From: JANMEX01 sp031423755
GTDB taxonomy: Bacteria > Pseudomonadota > Alphaproteobacteria > Rhizobiales > Rhizobiaceae
DNA: 56,202 nt
Direction: 5' to 3'
Assembly: GCA_031423755.1 (NCBI GenBank)
Contig: JANPGC010000030.1
Location: 1-56,202 of the forward strand
The translations under genes were made by a program, and so were the position numbers. Below the pieces are notes generated by a model that ran no database searches, was not told the DNA's origin, and saw only the letters and a program-made list of their open reading frames with translations. Shown in pieces: positions 17,072-25,342 of this stretch; the stretch's first letter is position 1, and each line of letters begins with the position of its first letter.

Positions 17072-18714
17072 CCTGCCGCCCTTCCGGCCTTCATGCCGCT
17101 GAAGATGCATCCGCCCAAAAACGTTCCCTCAAGCGCATTATAACCGTGATAGCCGCCGCCGCCAAACCCTGCGGCTTCGCCGACCGCATAGAGGCCGGGG
17201 ACGGGATTGGCGTTGGCGTCGAGGACGCGGGCGTCAAGATCGGTGTGGATGCCGCCCAGCGATTTGCGGGTGAGGATGTTGAGGCGGACCGCTATCAGCG
17301 GGCCATTCTTGGGGTCCAGTATCTCGTGCGGTTTTGCGGTGCGGATGAGCCTGTCGCCGAGATAGTTGCGCGCGCCTCGGATGGCGGTGACCTGGGCATC
17401 CTTGGAAAAGGGGTTGAGAATTTCGCGGTCGCGGGCTTCAATTTGGGTTCGGATGGAACCGAGGTCAAGGAGATTTGAGCCGGCGAGCTGATTCATGGCC
17501 GGGACCAGTTCTTCGAGACTGTTACGGACAATGAAATCCTCGCCTTGGCTCTTGAACGCCTCGACCGGCGCAGGCGCGCCTTTGCCGAGGAGGCGGCTTT
17601 TGAGGAGGAGTTTCCAGTCCTTGCCTGTGATGTCCGGGTTTTGCTCGGAACCGGAGAGCGCGAATTCCTTTTCGATGATTTTCTGCGTCAGGATGAACCA
17701 GGACCAGTCATGGCCGGTGGAAAGGATGCGCTTCAAGGTGGCGAGGGAATCGAAGCCGGGAAAGCAGGGCGCTTCCATGCGCGTGCCGTTGGCATCAAGC
17801 CAGATCGACGAAGGACCGGGCAGGATGCGGATGCCGTGGTTGGGCCAGATCGGATTCCAATTCTTCAGCCCTTCGGTATAGTGCCACATGCGGTCGCCGT
17901 TGATGACGGCGCCGCCCGCGCTTTTAGTGGTTTCGATCATTGCGCCGTCAACATGGTGCGGCACGCCCGCAACCATTGTCTTGGGTGGTGGCCCGAGGCG
18001 GTCTGTTGGCCAGGCCTTGCGGACCTTGTCATGATCTCCGCCGATGCCGCCGGAGGCGACGATGACAGCGTTGGCCGTGAGGCGGAAACTGCCGGTAATC
18101 GAGCGTCCGGATTGCGCGCCGCGCACTACGGTTGTTGGTTCGAGGATGTCGCCGGAGACGCCGGTGACCGCGCCGTTGGTCTTGTCGATTGCGGTGACGC
18201 GGTGGCGAAAAGTCAGGGTGATGCGGCCTGCGTCCGCATGGGCTTTGACGCGACGGAGGAAGGGTTCGAGCACGCCCGGGCCGGTGCCCCAGGTCAAATG
18301 AAAGCGCGGCACGGAATTTCCATGGCCGTCTGCAAGGCTGCCGCCGCGCTCGGCCCAGCCGACGACCGGAAACCATCGCATGCCCATGCCATGCAGCCAC
18401 GACCGCATCGGGCCTGACGCGAAATCGAGGTAGGCGTCGGCCCAGAGCCGCGGGAAATCGTCTTCGGGGCGGTCAAATTGGGCGGAGCCGAGCCAGTCCT
18501 GACGGGCAAGTGAATGGCTGTCGCGGATGCGCATGCGGCGCTGCTCGGGCGTATCGACCATGAACAGTCCGCCGAGCGACCAGAAGGCCTGACCGCCGAG
18601 GTTTTGCTCGCCTTCCTGATCAAGGACAATGACGCGCTTGCCCCGGTCCGCGGCTTCCGCTGCTGCGACCAGACCGGCAAGGCCGGCACCGACGATGATG
18701 ATGTCACAGTCCAT
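17068..18714 (-). CDS. FAD-binding dehydrogenase (fumarate reductase/3-ketosteroid dehydrogenase-like)
   Basis: 548 residues. The N-terminal IIIVGAGLAGLVAAAEAADR is the FAD motif, followed by GGQAFWSLGGLFMV, the IVASGGIGG segment and a C-terminal GLYAVGEAAGFGGGGYHGYN-type FAD loop. This layout is that of a conserved bacterial 'FAD-binding dehydrogenase' group related to fumarate reductase flavoproteins and 3-oxosteroid 1-dehydrogenases. No signal peptide, so cytoplasmic. It forms a tight operon with the downstream monooxygenase gene. The true substrate cannot be read from the sequence. Confidence 0.87.
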   Translation of the reverse strand: MDCDIIIVGAGLAGLVAAAEAADRGKRVIVLDQEGEQNLGGQAFWSLGGLFMVDTPEQRRMRIRDSHSLARQDWLGSAQFDRPEDDFPRLWADAYLDFASGPMRSWLHGMGMRWFPVVGWAERGGSLADGHGNSVPRFHLTWGTGPGVLEPFLRRVKAHADAGRITLTFRHRVTAIDKTNGAVTGVSGDILEPTTVVRGAQSGRSITGSFRLTANAVIVASGGIGGDHDKVRKAWPTDRLGPPPKTMVAGVPHHVDGAMIETTKSAGGAVINGDRMWHYTEGLKNWNPIWPNHGIRILPGPSSIWLDANGTRMEAPCFPGFDSLATLKRILSTGHDWSWFILTQKIIEKEFALSGSEQNPDITGKDWKLLLKSRLLGKGAPAPVEAFKSQGEDFIVRNSLEELVPAMNQLAGSNLLDLGSIRTQIEARDREILNPFSKDAQVTAIRGARNYLGDRLIRTAKPHEILDPKNGPLIAVRLNILTRKSLGGIHTDLDARVLDANANPVPGLYAVGEAAGFGGGGYHGYNALEGTFLGGCIFSGMKAGRAAG

Positions 18715-18810
18715 TGCGGCTCCTTTGACGGGAGGACGGTAGCGGAGTGATGGTCTGTGTCAACTCGGGGGGTGTCTATCAGACATACTACCACAAATCC
18801 AATACACAGG

Positions 18811-18864
18811 GTCGTCGGGACGGGTGTTCAGCCCGGGGACATGGCTGAACAACGGGCCCGACGA
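18811..18864. repeat. Palindromic element upstream of the flavoprotein operon
   Basis: Nested inverted repeats: TCGTCGGG (18812-18819) pairs with CCCGACGA (18857-18864), and inside it GTTCAGCC (18826-18833) pairs with GGCTGAAC (18843-18850). It lies in the 236-base gap upstream of the dehydrogenase gene. Only this one copy is in the window. It could be a terminator, a REP-like unit or a regulatory hairpin. Confidence 0.65.
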
Positions 18865-18901
18865 TGACGAAAGCGCGCGGATGTTTTGCAAGAGACAGAC
18901 C

Positions 18902-18934
18902 GGGGACAGTTCTCTCTGAGAGCTAATTGTCCCC
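18902..18934. repeat. Second hairpin in the same gap
   Basis: GGGGACA (18902-18908) pairs with TGTCCCC (18928-18934), with CTCT/AGAG available inside. It lies between the end of the minus-strand hypothetical gene (stop at 18951) and the palindromic element, and is a candidate terminator for that gene. Confidence 0.5.
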
Positions 18935-18950
18935 AAGTGTCCAATTGGCC

Positions 18951-19670
18951 TCACCCCGTATCCGGCCCGTTCACCGCATAAATCGCCAAACCGTGGCACT
19001 CTTTCAGAACCTCATCCACGGCGTGGATCGACCTTTTCCGCCAGCCGGGCGGCAGGCCCGGGCGGAAGGGGGTGACGCGGGTCGGGCGTCTGGCCTTGAG
19101 CAGAAGATCGCGGCGAGCGCGCCAGCGGGCGAGGCGGCGGGCTTGGCGGGGGAGGTCGTTTAGGGCATGGCGAAGGGCGCGAAGGCGGCTGAAGAGGAGC
19201 GAGGCGTTGACGGGTTCGTCGGGCTGCGACATCGACGGGAGAAAGTATGCTGGGTCGTAGGAACTGGAAAAATTGACGCACGGATTGGCGTTTTGGTCGA
19301 AGTCTTCGAAGTCAAAATGCTTGAGCGAATCGAGGAGGGCGAAGGCTGGGATGCGCGCGGAGTTGGCGGCTGGGAACGCGGGCAGGTTTGGCGGCAGCGG
19401 GCGCGAGGTGCGTGGTTTCAGAATGAGCCCCCGTGCGGCAATGACGATGAGGCGGCGGACTGCGGATTCTGCCGGGCGCAGCACCAGCATGATGGCGGCG
19501 TAGACTTGGCGGGGGAGGGTGAATGCCCCTCTCCGGTCCGCTTCGCGGCCCCCCTCTCCCCGGAGGGGCGAGGTTAAAGTCGCGGTGGCCGCGCTCACCA
19601 AAGCAAACAGCGCCGCAATGATCGGGACGAGGGCTTTCCGGTTGCGGTCTATGGCGAGGGGCCAGTCCAT
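18951..19670 (-). CDS. Conserved hypothetical protein with an inserted palindrome-encoded segment
   Basis: 239 residues from the ATG at 19670, which has AGGAAA just upstream (an earlier ATG at 19688 is possible). A hydrophobic segment (ALVPIIAALFALVSAATATL) near residues 12-31 suggests a membrane anchor. The block PRQVYAAIMLVLRPAESAVR, followed by IVIAARG, resembles a conserved alphaproteobacterial hypothetical family. Between the two lies SPLRGEGGREADRRG, encoded by a palindrome-rich stretch (19525-19569) that looks inserted. The rest is rich in Arg, Pro and Leu. No function can be given. Confidence 0.6.
   Translation of the reverse strand: MDWPLAIDRNRKALVPIIAALFALVSAATATLTSPLRGEGGREADRRGAFTLPRQVYAAIMLVLRPAESAVRRLIVIAARGLILKPRTSRPLPPNLPAFPAANSARIPAFALLDSLKHFDFEDFDQNANPCVNFSSSYDPAYFLPSMSQPDEPVNASLLFSRLRALRHALNDLPRQARRLARWRARRDLLLKARRPTRVTPFRPGLPPGWRKRSIHAVDEVLKECHGLAIYAVNGPDTG
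19525..19569. repeat. Palindromic element inside a coding frame
   Basis: GCCCCTCTCCGG on the left pairs with CCGGAGGGGC on the right, with a two-base bulge, and an inner CCGC-TTC-GCGG stem. On the minus strand it is translated in frame as SPLRGEGGREADRRG. Such G/C-rich palindromes are usually intergenic in rhizobia. Confidence 0.65.
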
Positions 19671-19823
19671 GGGTTTCCTATGGTTCATCAAACTGGCGGC
19701 ATTGTAGTGCTGGTGAAATGGGTGGGGATAGATTTTTTGCCTGCAGGCCGGGGATTGGTGAAAATTGACTCTCACCGAAGCCTTTCCGCCAGGCGCCCCC
19801 TCTTACCGCTGCGCGGATTTCTC

Positions 19824-19951
19824 CCCGCGAGGGCAGGGCAATCCCATATGGCCGTCCATAAAAATATCCAACGTGGGCCGTCCATACATGACGGAGCTGT
19901 GCGGGAATTCACCCAAAATCCCATATGCGATTGCCCTGCCCGCGAGGGGTG
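19824..19951. repeat. Long inverted repeat with near-identical arms
   Basis: The left arm, ending GGGCAGGGCAATCCCATATG (19831-19850), matches the reverse complement of the right arm CATATGCGATTGCCCTGCCC (19922-19941) with one difference; CGCGAGG words extend both ends. About 70 bases lie between the arms and include two GGCCGTCCATA words. It occupies the 340-base gap between the hypothetical gene and the carboxypeptidase gene. It has MITE-like form, but no second copy is in the window. Confidence 0.7.
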
Positions 19952-20010
19952 AATGGAGTGCTGTCCATTGGACTCTGCTTCGCGGTCGAGGAGAAAGGCC
20001 GCCCCTGCCT

Positions 20011-21495
20011 TCAGTTCCCGTAGCGTTCTTCCAGATGCGCGATGAAGTGTTTTGCGTTGAGCGGTTCGCCCGTTGCGGCGGTCATTATTTCGGGGGTGGA
20101 CTTGGTGGAGGCGACTGACCAGATGTTGCCCTGCCGCCATGTGTTGACGGTGTCGAAATTGCCAGCGGCGATTTGTGTGTTCACATCCGGATGCGCCTTG
20201 ATGATGGTGGCCCATTGCTGCGCGGCCATCATGGCGCCGAGCGTGTAGGACGGGAAATAGCCGAAGGCGCCGGCGGGCCAATGGACGTCCTGCATAGGGC
20301 CGTCTTTCGGGTTGTCGATGGTCGAAAGGCCGAGATACTCCTGCATCTTCGCGTCCCAGGCTCCCGGAAGATCGGCGACGTGGATGCGGCCTGCAAGCAT
20401 GTCCTGCTCCAGCTCGAAACGCAGGATCACGTGCAACGGATACGTGACCTCGTCGGCATCGACGCGGATGAGACCGCGGCCGACATTGTGGACATGCGGC
20501 AACAGGTCTTCGAGCGCCCAGCTTTCACCGAGCAACGAGTCCACATGCGGCAAGGCATATTGCCAGAACGCCGGATTGCGGCCGATCTGCTTCTCGACGA
20601 ACAGGCTTTGGCTTTCATGGACGGCCATGCCACGCGCTTTGCCCGAGGGGAAATGCGACCAGTCCTTGGGCAGGTTCTGCTCGTAAAGGCCGTGACCTGT
20701 TTCGTGCAGGATGCCCATCAGCGCCGACAAAAAGTCATCGGTGCGATAGCGCGTGGTGAGGCGCACGTCTGTCGGCACGCCGCCGCAGAACGGGTGGTGC
20801 GACACGGAGAGGCTGCCGTGTGTCATATCGAAGCCGACCGCCTGCATCATGGCGATGCCGAGCGCGCGCTGCCTGTCGATCGGATAATTGCCGGAGAGAG
20901 GTCTGACCGGGCGTTTGGCATTGCGCTCGTCCTGCAGGGCGATTGCCTTGGGGGCGAAGTCTTTCAGGAACGCCTTGAGGTCAGTGAACACGGGCGTGAC
21001 ATCGGCCGCGCGGTTGCCGGGGTCGTATTGCTCCATCAAGGCGTCGTACGGATCGAGTTTGAGCACATCGGCGCGCATGGCGGCCTCTTCGCGCACCAGC
21101 TCGACCACGCCTTCGAGCGCGGGGGCGAAGCCTGTCCAGTCGCCCTTGGGTCGCAGATCGCGCCATAGCTGTTCGGAGCGCATGCGTGTCAGCGTCTGGC
21201 GCTCAACGAAGTCTGTGGGCAGACATGTGGCGTTGATGTAAGTGCGCTCAAGTTCGCGCAGGGCCGCGGTCTGATTGGCATCAAGACTTTCAGATTTGGC
21301 TGCCTCGATCCAGTCGCGCACATGCGGGTCCGTCGCCTGCCGGTGATACATGCCGGTCAGCGCCGCCATTGCTTCAGCCCGCTTCTCGCCGCCGCCGGGG
21401 GCCATGTTGGTGGCCTCGTCCGCACCGAGAATGGACAGCGCGTGTTCGAGCGCTTCGAGCGAGTGGCAGTGGGAATCCAATTTTTCAAATGACAT
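20011..21495 (-). CDS. M32 family metallocarboxypeptidase (Taq-type)
   Basis: 494 residues, the usual size of M32 carboxypeptidases, which trim C-terminal residues from peptides in the cytoplasm. The zinc site HETGH is at residues 264-268, preceded by MGILHE and followed by GLYEQNLPKDW. Further landmarks are VRLTTRY upstream and HESQSLFVEKQIGR downstream, the latter supplying the third metal ligand and a conserved M32 block. Start ATG 21495. Single gene; the neighbour at 21573 diverges from it across 77 bases that must hold both promoters. Confidence 0.95.
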   Translation of the reverse strand: MSFEKLDSHCHSLEALEHALSILGADEATNMAPGGGEKRAEAMAALTGMYHRQATDPHVRDWIEAAKSESLDANQTAALRELERTYINATCLPTDFVERQTLTRMRSEQLWRDLRPKGDWTGFAPALEGVVELVREEAAMRADVLKLDPYDALMEQYDPGNRAADVTPVFTDLKAFLKDFAPKAIALQDERNAKRPVRPLSGNYPIDRQRALGIAMMQAVGFDMTHGSLSVSHHPFCGGVPTDVRLTTRYRTDDFLSALMGILHETGHGLYEQNLPKDWSHFPSGKARGMAVHESQSLFVEKQIGRNPAFWQYALPHVDSLLGESWALEDLLPHVHNVGRGLIRVDADEVTYPLHVILRFELEQDMLAGRIHVADLPGAWDAKMQEYLGLSTIDNPKDGPMQDVHWPAGAFGYFPSYTLGAMMAAQQWATIIKAHPDVNTQIAAGNFDTVNTWRQGNIWSVASTKSTPEIMTAATGEPLNAKHFIAHLEERYGN

Positions 21496-21572
21496 GTTTT
21501 GCTCCGGATGACGTGGGCGCAGCGATAGGTTATCGTTGCGCCAAGCGCAAGAAAGCTGCGGAGGGACTGACC

Positions 21573-21932
21573 ATGATCGGCATGATTTTGACCGGGCTTG
21601 TCGCCCTGATCCATCTTTATATCGTTTATCTGGAGATGGTGCTTTGGGACCAGCCGCAGGGGCGCAAGGCGTTTGGCACGACGGCAGAGTTTGCTTCGGC
21701 CTCCAAGGTGCTGGCGGCCAACCAGGGGCTTTACAACGGGTTTTTGGGCGTCGGGCTGCTGTTGGGATTGTGGCTCGGAATTGGTGCTGGCGGGCGGACG
21801 CTGGTGATTTATCTGCTGGCTTGCGTTGCAGTGGCCGGACTTTACGGGGCGATGAGTGTGGGGCGGAAGATATTGTTTATCCAGACTATGCCAGCGGTGT
21901 TGGCGCTGGCGGCTGTGATGCTCAGCTATTGA
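21573..21932 (+). CDS. DUF1304 membrane protein
   Basis: 119 residues, four hydrophobic helices. It starts MIGMILTGLVALIHLYIVYL and contains the DUF1304 signature LWDQPQGRKAFG followed by NQGLYNGFLGVGLL. GGAGGGA precedes ATG 21573. DUF1304 proteins are small inner-membrane proteins of unknown function, some annotated as epimerases without evidence. No partner gene is evident. Confidence 0.88.
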   Translation: MIGMILTGLVALIHLYIVYLEMVLWDQPQGRKAFGTTAEFASASKVLAANQGLYNGFLGVGLLLGLWLGIGAGGRTLVIYLLACVAVAGLYGAMSVGRKILFIQTMPAVLALAAVMLSY

Positions 21933-22081
21933 GCCCTATCCGCCGGGGCGCGTCCTTTTGAGAGCCACCCGCCCTCAGCAAACAATCGCGTAAAGAAAAT
22001 GCGCCGTGTCATCCGGGCGCATGACAGTCAGCCTGTCATATCCGGCCTATTTTGCCTGCACAGACACAAATGGAGGCAGAA

Positions 22082-22315
22082 ATGGACCATGTATCGTTGA
22101 CCTCAGCTCATCGGCTTACACGCGCAAGGGCAAGAATGAACGCCAAGCAGGAACAGGCATATTATGAGCAGGCCGCCGCGCGCCAAGCGCTGCTGGAGGG
22201 GCTGTTCAACGCCGTGAGTGACATGCGGCAATCGACATCAGCACACTTTGCTTCACTCGTTGCAGCGGGCAAGTCCTTTGGCCATGGCCTGACGGCACGC
22301 AAAGCGTTACACTGA
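22082..22315 (+). CDS. Small hypothetical protein
   Basis: 77 residues beginning MDHVSLTSAHRLTRARARMN. I chose ATG 22082 because GGAGGCAGA stands at the right distance; ATG 22070 and TTG 22052 are in the same frame. The protein is mostly helical, with an Ala/Gln/Glu-rich middle (KQEQAYYEQAAARQALLEGL), and has no signal peptide. It ends 28 bases before the first regulator gene and may be in the same transcript. I do not recognise a family. Confidence 0.5.
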   Translation: MDHVSLTSAHRLTRARARMNAKQEQAYYEQAAARQALLEGLFNAVSDMRQSTSAHFASLVAAGKSFGHGLTARKALH

Positions 22316-22343
22316 TCACTTGCTCCAGACGTGAGTGACTGTG

Positions 22344-23321
22344 ATGGGCACAGACGAAGAAAAGGCTGCGGTCCTTGCGGTTCTCGAAGCCGAGACCGCA
22401 GCCTATCTGCGAAGGGACATGGATGAATTGGCCGAGTTTTGGGTCAAGTCGCCACAGGTTCGCCGCATGTTTTCTTACGCGCACCTCGGAACAACAGTCT
22501 ACCAAGGCTGGAATGCGATCAGCGCCCAGATGAGAATCGTGATTGCGCAGTATGGGAATTCATACGACCAGAGCCGCGTGCGCCGGGAAGGCATGAACAT
22601 CGTTGTCATTGGCGACATGGCATGGGCAAGCTATGACCAGATCGCTGACAAGGCCGAAGACGATTTTGAGATGGCCGGCACCATGCATGAGCTGAAGATC
22701 TTCCACCGAGTGGACGGCCAGTGGAAGATTGCCTGCGTTGTCGCCATGCAGCGCGCGATCGATCATGAAACATGCCCGCTCATTGAAGTGGGACCGGACA
22801 AGACAGTGCTGTGGATGAATGTCCAAGCCCATGAACAAATCGCCGCCTTCCCGGAGCTGCTGGTGAGCGGCGGCAAGTTGCGTGCCCGGAACCGGAAGCA
22901 TGAATCTGACCTTCAAAACGCTGTCGACTGGGCAAGCCGTCAATGGAAAAACAACTTGCCGCCTTCGCCGCCGAGCCGCCCGGCGCGCGCTGTAATCCTC
23001 GGCGAAAACGGCGATGCCGCCCCCCTCTTCTGCTGGGTCTTGTTCGAAGACGGAAAGATTTTGGTGTCTTTTAACGACGAGCAACTGCTCAAACGGCGCA
23101 TCGCGGTCGCGCAAGGCATTTACGGCCTTTCAGCAGCGCAGGCCCAGCTGGCCATTCTGGTTGCCGCAGGACTCGACCTTGCCGCCGCTGCCGAAAATCT
23201 GGGCGTAACGGTCAACACTGTCCGCACGCATTTGCAGCGCATGTTCGACCGGACTGGAGCGCACAGCCAGTCGGCACTGGTGGGGCTATTGCTCAGCGCG
23301 GAGGCGCCGACTGCGAGATGA
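22344..23321 (+). CDS. LuxR-type regulator with SnoaL-like N-terminal domain, copy 1
   Basis: 325 residues from ATG 22344 (a GTG at 22335 is also in frame). Three parts are visible. Residues about 5-140 resemble the SnoaL/NTF2 fold: AVLEAETAAYLRRDMDELAE, then MAWASYDQI and LKIFHRVDGQWKIAC. Residues about 145-235 are PAS-like (VLWMNVQAHEQI...GGKLRARNRKHE), as in many rhizobial one-component regulators. Residues about 255-325 are a LuxR helix-turn-helix (YGLSAAQAQLA, NTVRTHLQRMFDRTG). Two paralogues follow in the same direction. The ligand is unknown; a small molecule in the SnoaL pocket is an inference. Confidence 0.8.
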   Translation: MGTDEEKAAVLAVLEAETAAYLRRDMDELAEFWVKSPQVRRMFSYAHLGTTVYQGWNAISAQMRIVIAQYGNSYDQSRVRREGMNIVVIGDMAWASYDQIADKAEDDFEMAGTMHELKIFHRVDGQWKIACVVAMQRAIDHETCPLIEVGPDKTVLWMNVQAHEQIAAFPELLVSGGKLRARNRKHESDLQNAVDWASRQWKNNLPPSPPSRPARAVILGENGDAAPLFCWVLFEDGKILVSFNDEQLLKRRIAVAQGIYGLSAAQAQLAILVAAGLDLAAAAENLGVTVNTVRTHLQRMFDRTGAHSQSALVGLLLSAEAPTAR

Positions 23322-23334
23322 ATTGGATTTTGCC

Positions 23335-24312
23335 ATGAATGCTAACGATGACAAGGAAGCCGTGCTTGAAGTCCTCAATGCCGAAAGCGCCGCCTTCATG
23401 CGTCGGGACCTTGACGCGTGGGCGGAGTATTGGGTCCACTCACCCCAGTCGCGGTTCTTGATGTCGCACGCCCTTCATGGAAGCCGGGTTTTGGAGGGTT
23501 GGGACGCTATCAATGCCTACTTCCAGCTTGGACTGCGCGAGATCGCTGAAACTTATGACGAAACCCGCGTCCACTTGGAACGAATGAGCGTCGTCATTAA
23601 TGGCGACACAGCCTGGGCAACCTATGACCAAGTGGGTGACGGTGCCGGTGATAATTTCTACCTTGTCGGCACCTATCATCAACTTCAGATATTTCACCGC
23701 ATCGCTGGAGTATGGAAGATTGCCTGCGTCGTCGTCATGCAGCGCGCCACGGATAATGAAGTCTGCCCCTTGATAGAAGTCACCAGAGACAAGAGCGTGC
23801 GATGGATGAATGGCGCGGCCCATGAGCAGATCATCAATCATCCCGCTCTAATCATCACCGGCGGTCGGTTGCGTGCCAGAAACCGGGGACACGAAACAAG
23901 TCTTCAGCAAGCCGTCGAGTGGGCAAGCCAAATCTCACAGCGCGCAGTTCCGGCCACGCCTGCCAGCCGGCTGGCGCGCGCTGTGGTTCTCGGAGAGAAC
24001 GACGATGACGCACCCGCCTTCTGCTGGGTCCTGGTTGAGGACGGCAAGATTTTTGTGTCCTTTAATGACGAGCAGTTGCTGACGCGGCGCATTGCCGTTG
24101 CCCAAGGCATTTACGGGCTTTCGGCAGCGCAAGCGCAACTGGCCACGCTCGCGGCCCAGGGCGTTGATCTCGCCACTGCGGCCGTAAAGATGGGAGTCTC
24201 CATCAATACCGTGCGGACCCACCTGCAGCGCATGTTTGACAGGACCGGCACCCACAGCCAATCCGCTCTGGTCGGACTTCTGCTTAGCGCCGAGGTGCCG
24301 ACAGCGAGATGA
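23335..24312 (+). CDS. LuxR-type regulator with SnoaL-like N-terminal domain, copy 2
   Basis: 325 residues from ATG 23335, exactly the length of copies 1 and 3 and with the same domain order. The last 70 residues differ from copy 1 at only a dozen or so positions (shared GLSAAQAQLA, NTVRTHLQRMFDRTG, HSQSALVGLLLSAE), while the SnoaL-like part has drifted more (SPQSRFLMSHALHGSRVLEG against SPQVRRMFSYAHLGTTVYQG). That pattern suggests a shared DNA site with different sensed signals, though this is an inference. It starts 13 bases after copy 1 ends, so the array is very probably one transcript. Confidence 0.8.
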   Translation: MNANDDKEAVLEVLNAESAAFMRRDLDAWAEYWVHSPQSRFLMSHALHGSRVLEGWDAINAYFQLGLREIAETYDETRVHLERMSVVINGDTAWATYDQVGDGAGDNFYLVGTYHQLQIFHRIAGVWKIACVVVMQRATDNEVCPLIEVTRDKSVRWMNGAAHEQIINHPALIITGGRLRARNRGHETSLQQAVEWASQISQRAVPATPASRLARAVVLGENDDDAPAFCWVLVEDGKIFVSFNDEQLLTRRIAVAQGIYGLSAAQAQLATLAAQGVDLATAAVKMGVSINTVRTHLQRMFDRTGTHSQSALVGLLLSAEVPTAR

Positions 24313-24326
24313 ATGGGGATGTTGCC

Positions 24327-25304
24327 ATGAACTCAGACGACGACGAGGCCGCAGTCCTCGCTGTTCTCGAGGCTGAGACTGATGCCTGGATGCGGCGGGA
24401 CATGGATGCCTTGGCAGAATATTGGGTTCACTCGCCAAAGTCTCGGCTGATGGTTTCGCAGCCCCTTCGCGGCAGCCGGGTGCTGGAGGGCTGGGATGCC
24501 ATCCATGCGTTCCTGCGCCGGGGCGCCAGCCAGTTGTCCGAAGCTGATGACGAAACACATGTCCATCGGGAGCGCATGAGTGTTGTGGTCAATGGTGATA
24601 CCGCATGGGCCACTTATGACCAGGTCGGCGACGGGACTGGTGACAATTACAAAATGGCCGGCACGTTTCATGAGCTCAAGATCTTTCAACGTATCGCCGG
24701 AAATTGGAAGATTTCCTGCATCGTTGTGATGCAGCGCGCCACGGACCATGAAATCTGCCCGCTTATCGAAGTCGGTCCGGACAAAAGCGTATTGTGGATG
24801 AATGAGGTTGCCCACGAGCAGATCGCCGGCCATCCTGCTTTGATAATCACCGGAGGGCGGTTGCGGGCCAGGAACCGAGGCCGCGAATCCAGCCTTCAGG
24901 ATGCAGTCGATTGGGCAAGCCAACTGGCCCAGCGTGCCGTGCCGGCCTCTCCGCCCAGCCGCCTCGCGCGCGCGGTGGTTCTCGGCGAAAGCGAGGCTGC
25001 TGCGCCAGTCTTTTGCTGGGTTTTGGTTGAGGACGGCAAGATTCTGGTGTCCTTCAATGACGAGCAGCTGCTGAGGCGGCGGATTGCAGTCGCACAAGGG
25101 GTTTACGGGCTTTCAGCGGCGCAGGCCCAACTGGCTACGCTGGTGGCCCAGGGCAATGACCTTTCTGTTGCTGCCGACAGGCTGGGCGTGAGCATCAACA
25201 CTGTGCGCACGCACATGCAGCGCATGTTTGACCGAACGGGGGTTCATAGCCAGTCCGCACTGGTCGGACTTCTTCTCAGCACTGAGGCGCCGACGGCAAG
25301 GTAG
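24327..25304 (+). CDS. LuxR-type regulator with SnoaL-like N-terminal domain, copy 3
   Basis: 325 residues from ATG 24327; an in-frame ATG at 24309 overlaps the stop of copy 2 (ATGA), but the later one matches the start of the other copies. Domain order is unchanged: SnoaL-like (AVLEAETDAWMRRDMDALAE), PAS-like (VLWMNEVAHEQIAGHPAL), LuxR HTH (GVSINTVRTHMQRMFDRTG). In the SnoaL part it is closer to copy 2 (SPKSRLMVSQPLRGSRVLEG). No target operon is obvious: the next gene is convergent and housekeeping. Confidence 0.8.
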   Translation: MNSDDDEAAVLAVLEAETDAWMRRDMDALAEYWVHSPKSRLMVSQPLRGSRVLEGWDAIHAFLRRGASQLSEADDETHVHRERMSVVVNGDTAWATYDQVGDGTGDNYKMAGTFHELKIFQRIAGNWKISCIVVMQRATDHEICPLIEVGPDKSVLWMNEVAHEQIAGHPALIITGGRLRARNRGRESSLQDAVDWASQLAQRAVPASPPSRLARAVVLGESEAAAPVFCWVLVEDGKILVSFNDEQLLRRRIAVAQGVYGLSAAQAQLATLVAQGNDLSVAADRLGVSINTVRTHMQRMFDRTGVHSQSALVGLLLSTEAPTAR

Positions 25305-25342
25305 TCCGCGCTTGAACAGGCAAGTTGCGCGAGGCAGCGCTC

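Noticed and set aside
22344..25304. Quorum-sensing LuxR/LuxI locus
   Set aside because: The proteins have a LuxR helix-turn-helix but no autoinducer-binding domain, and there is no luxI-type synthase in the window.
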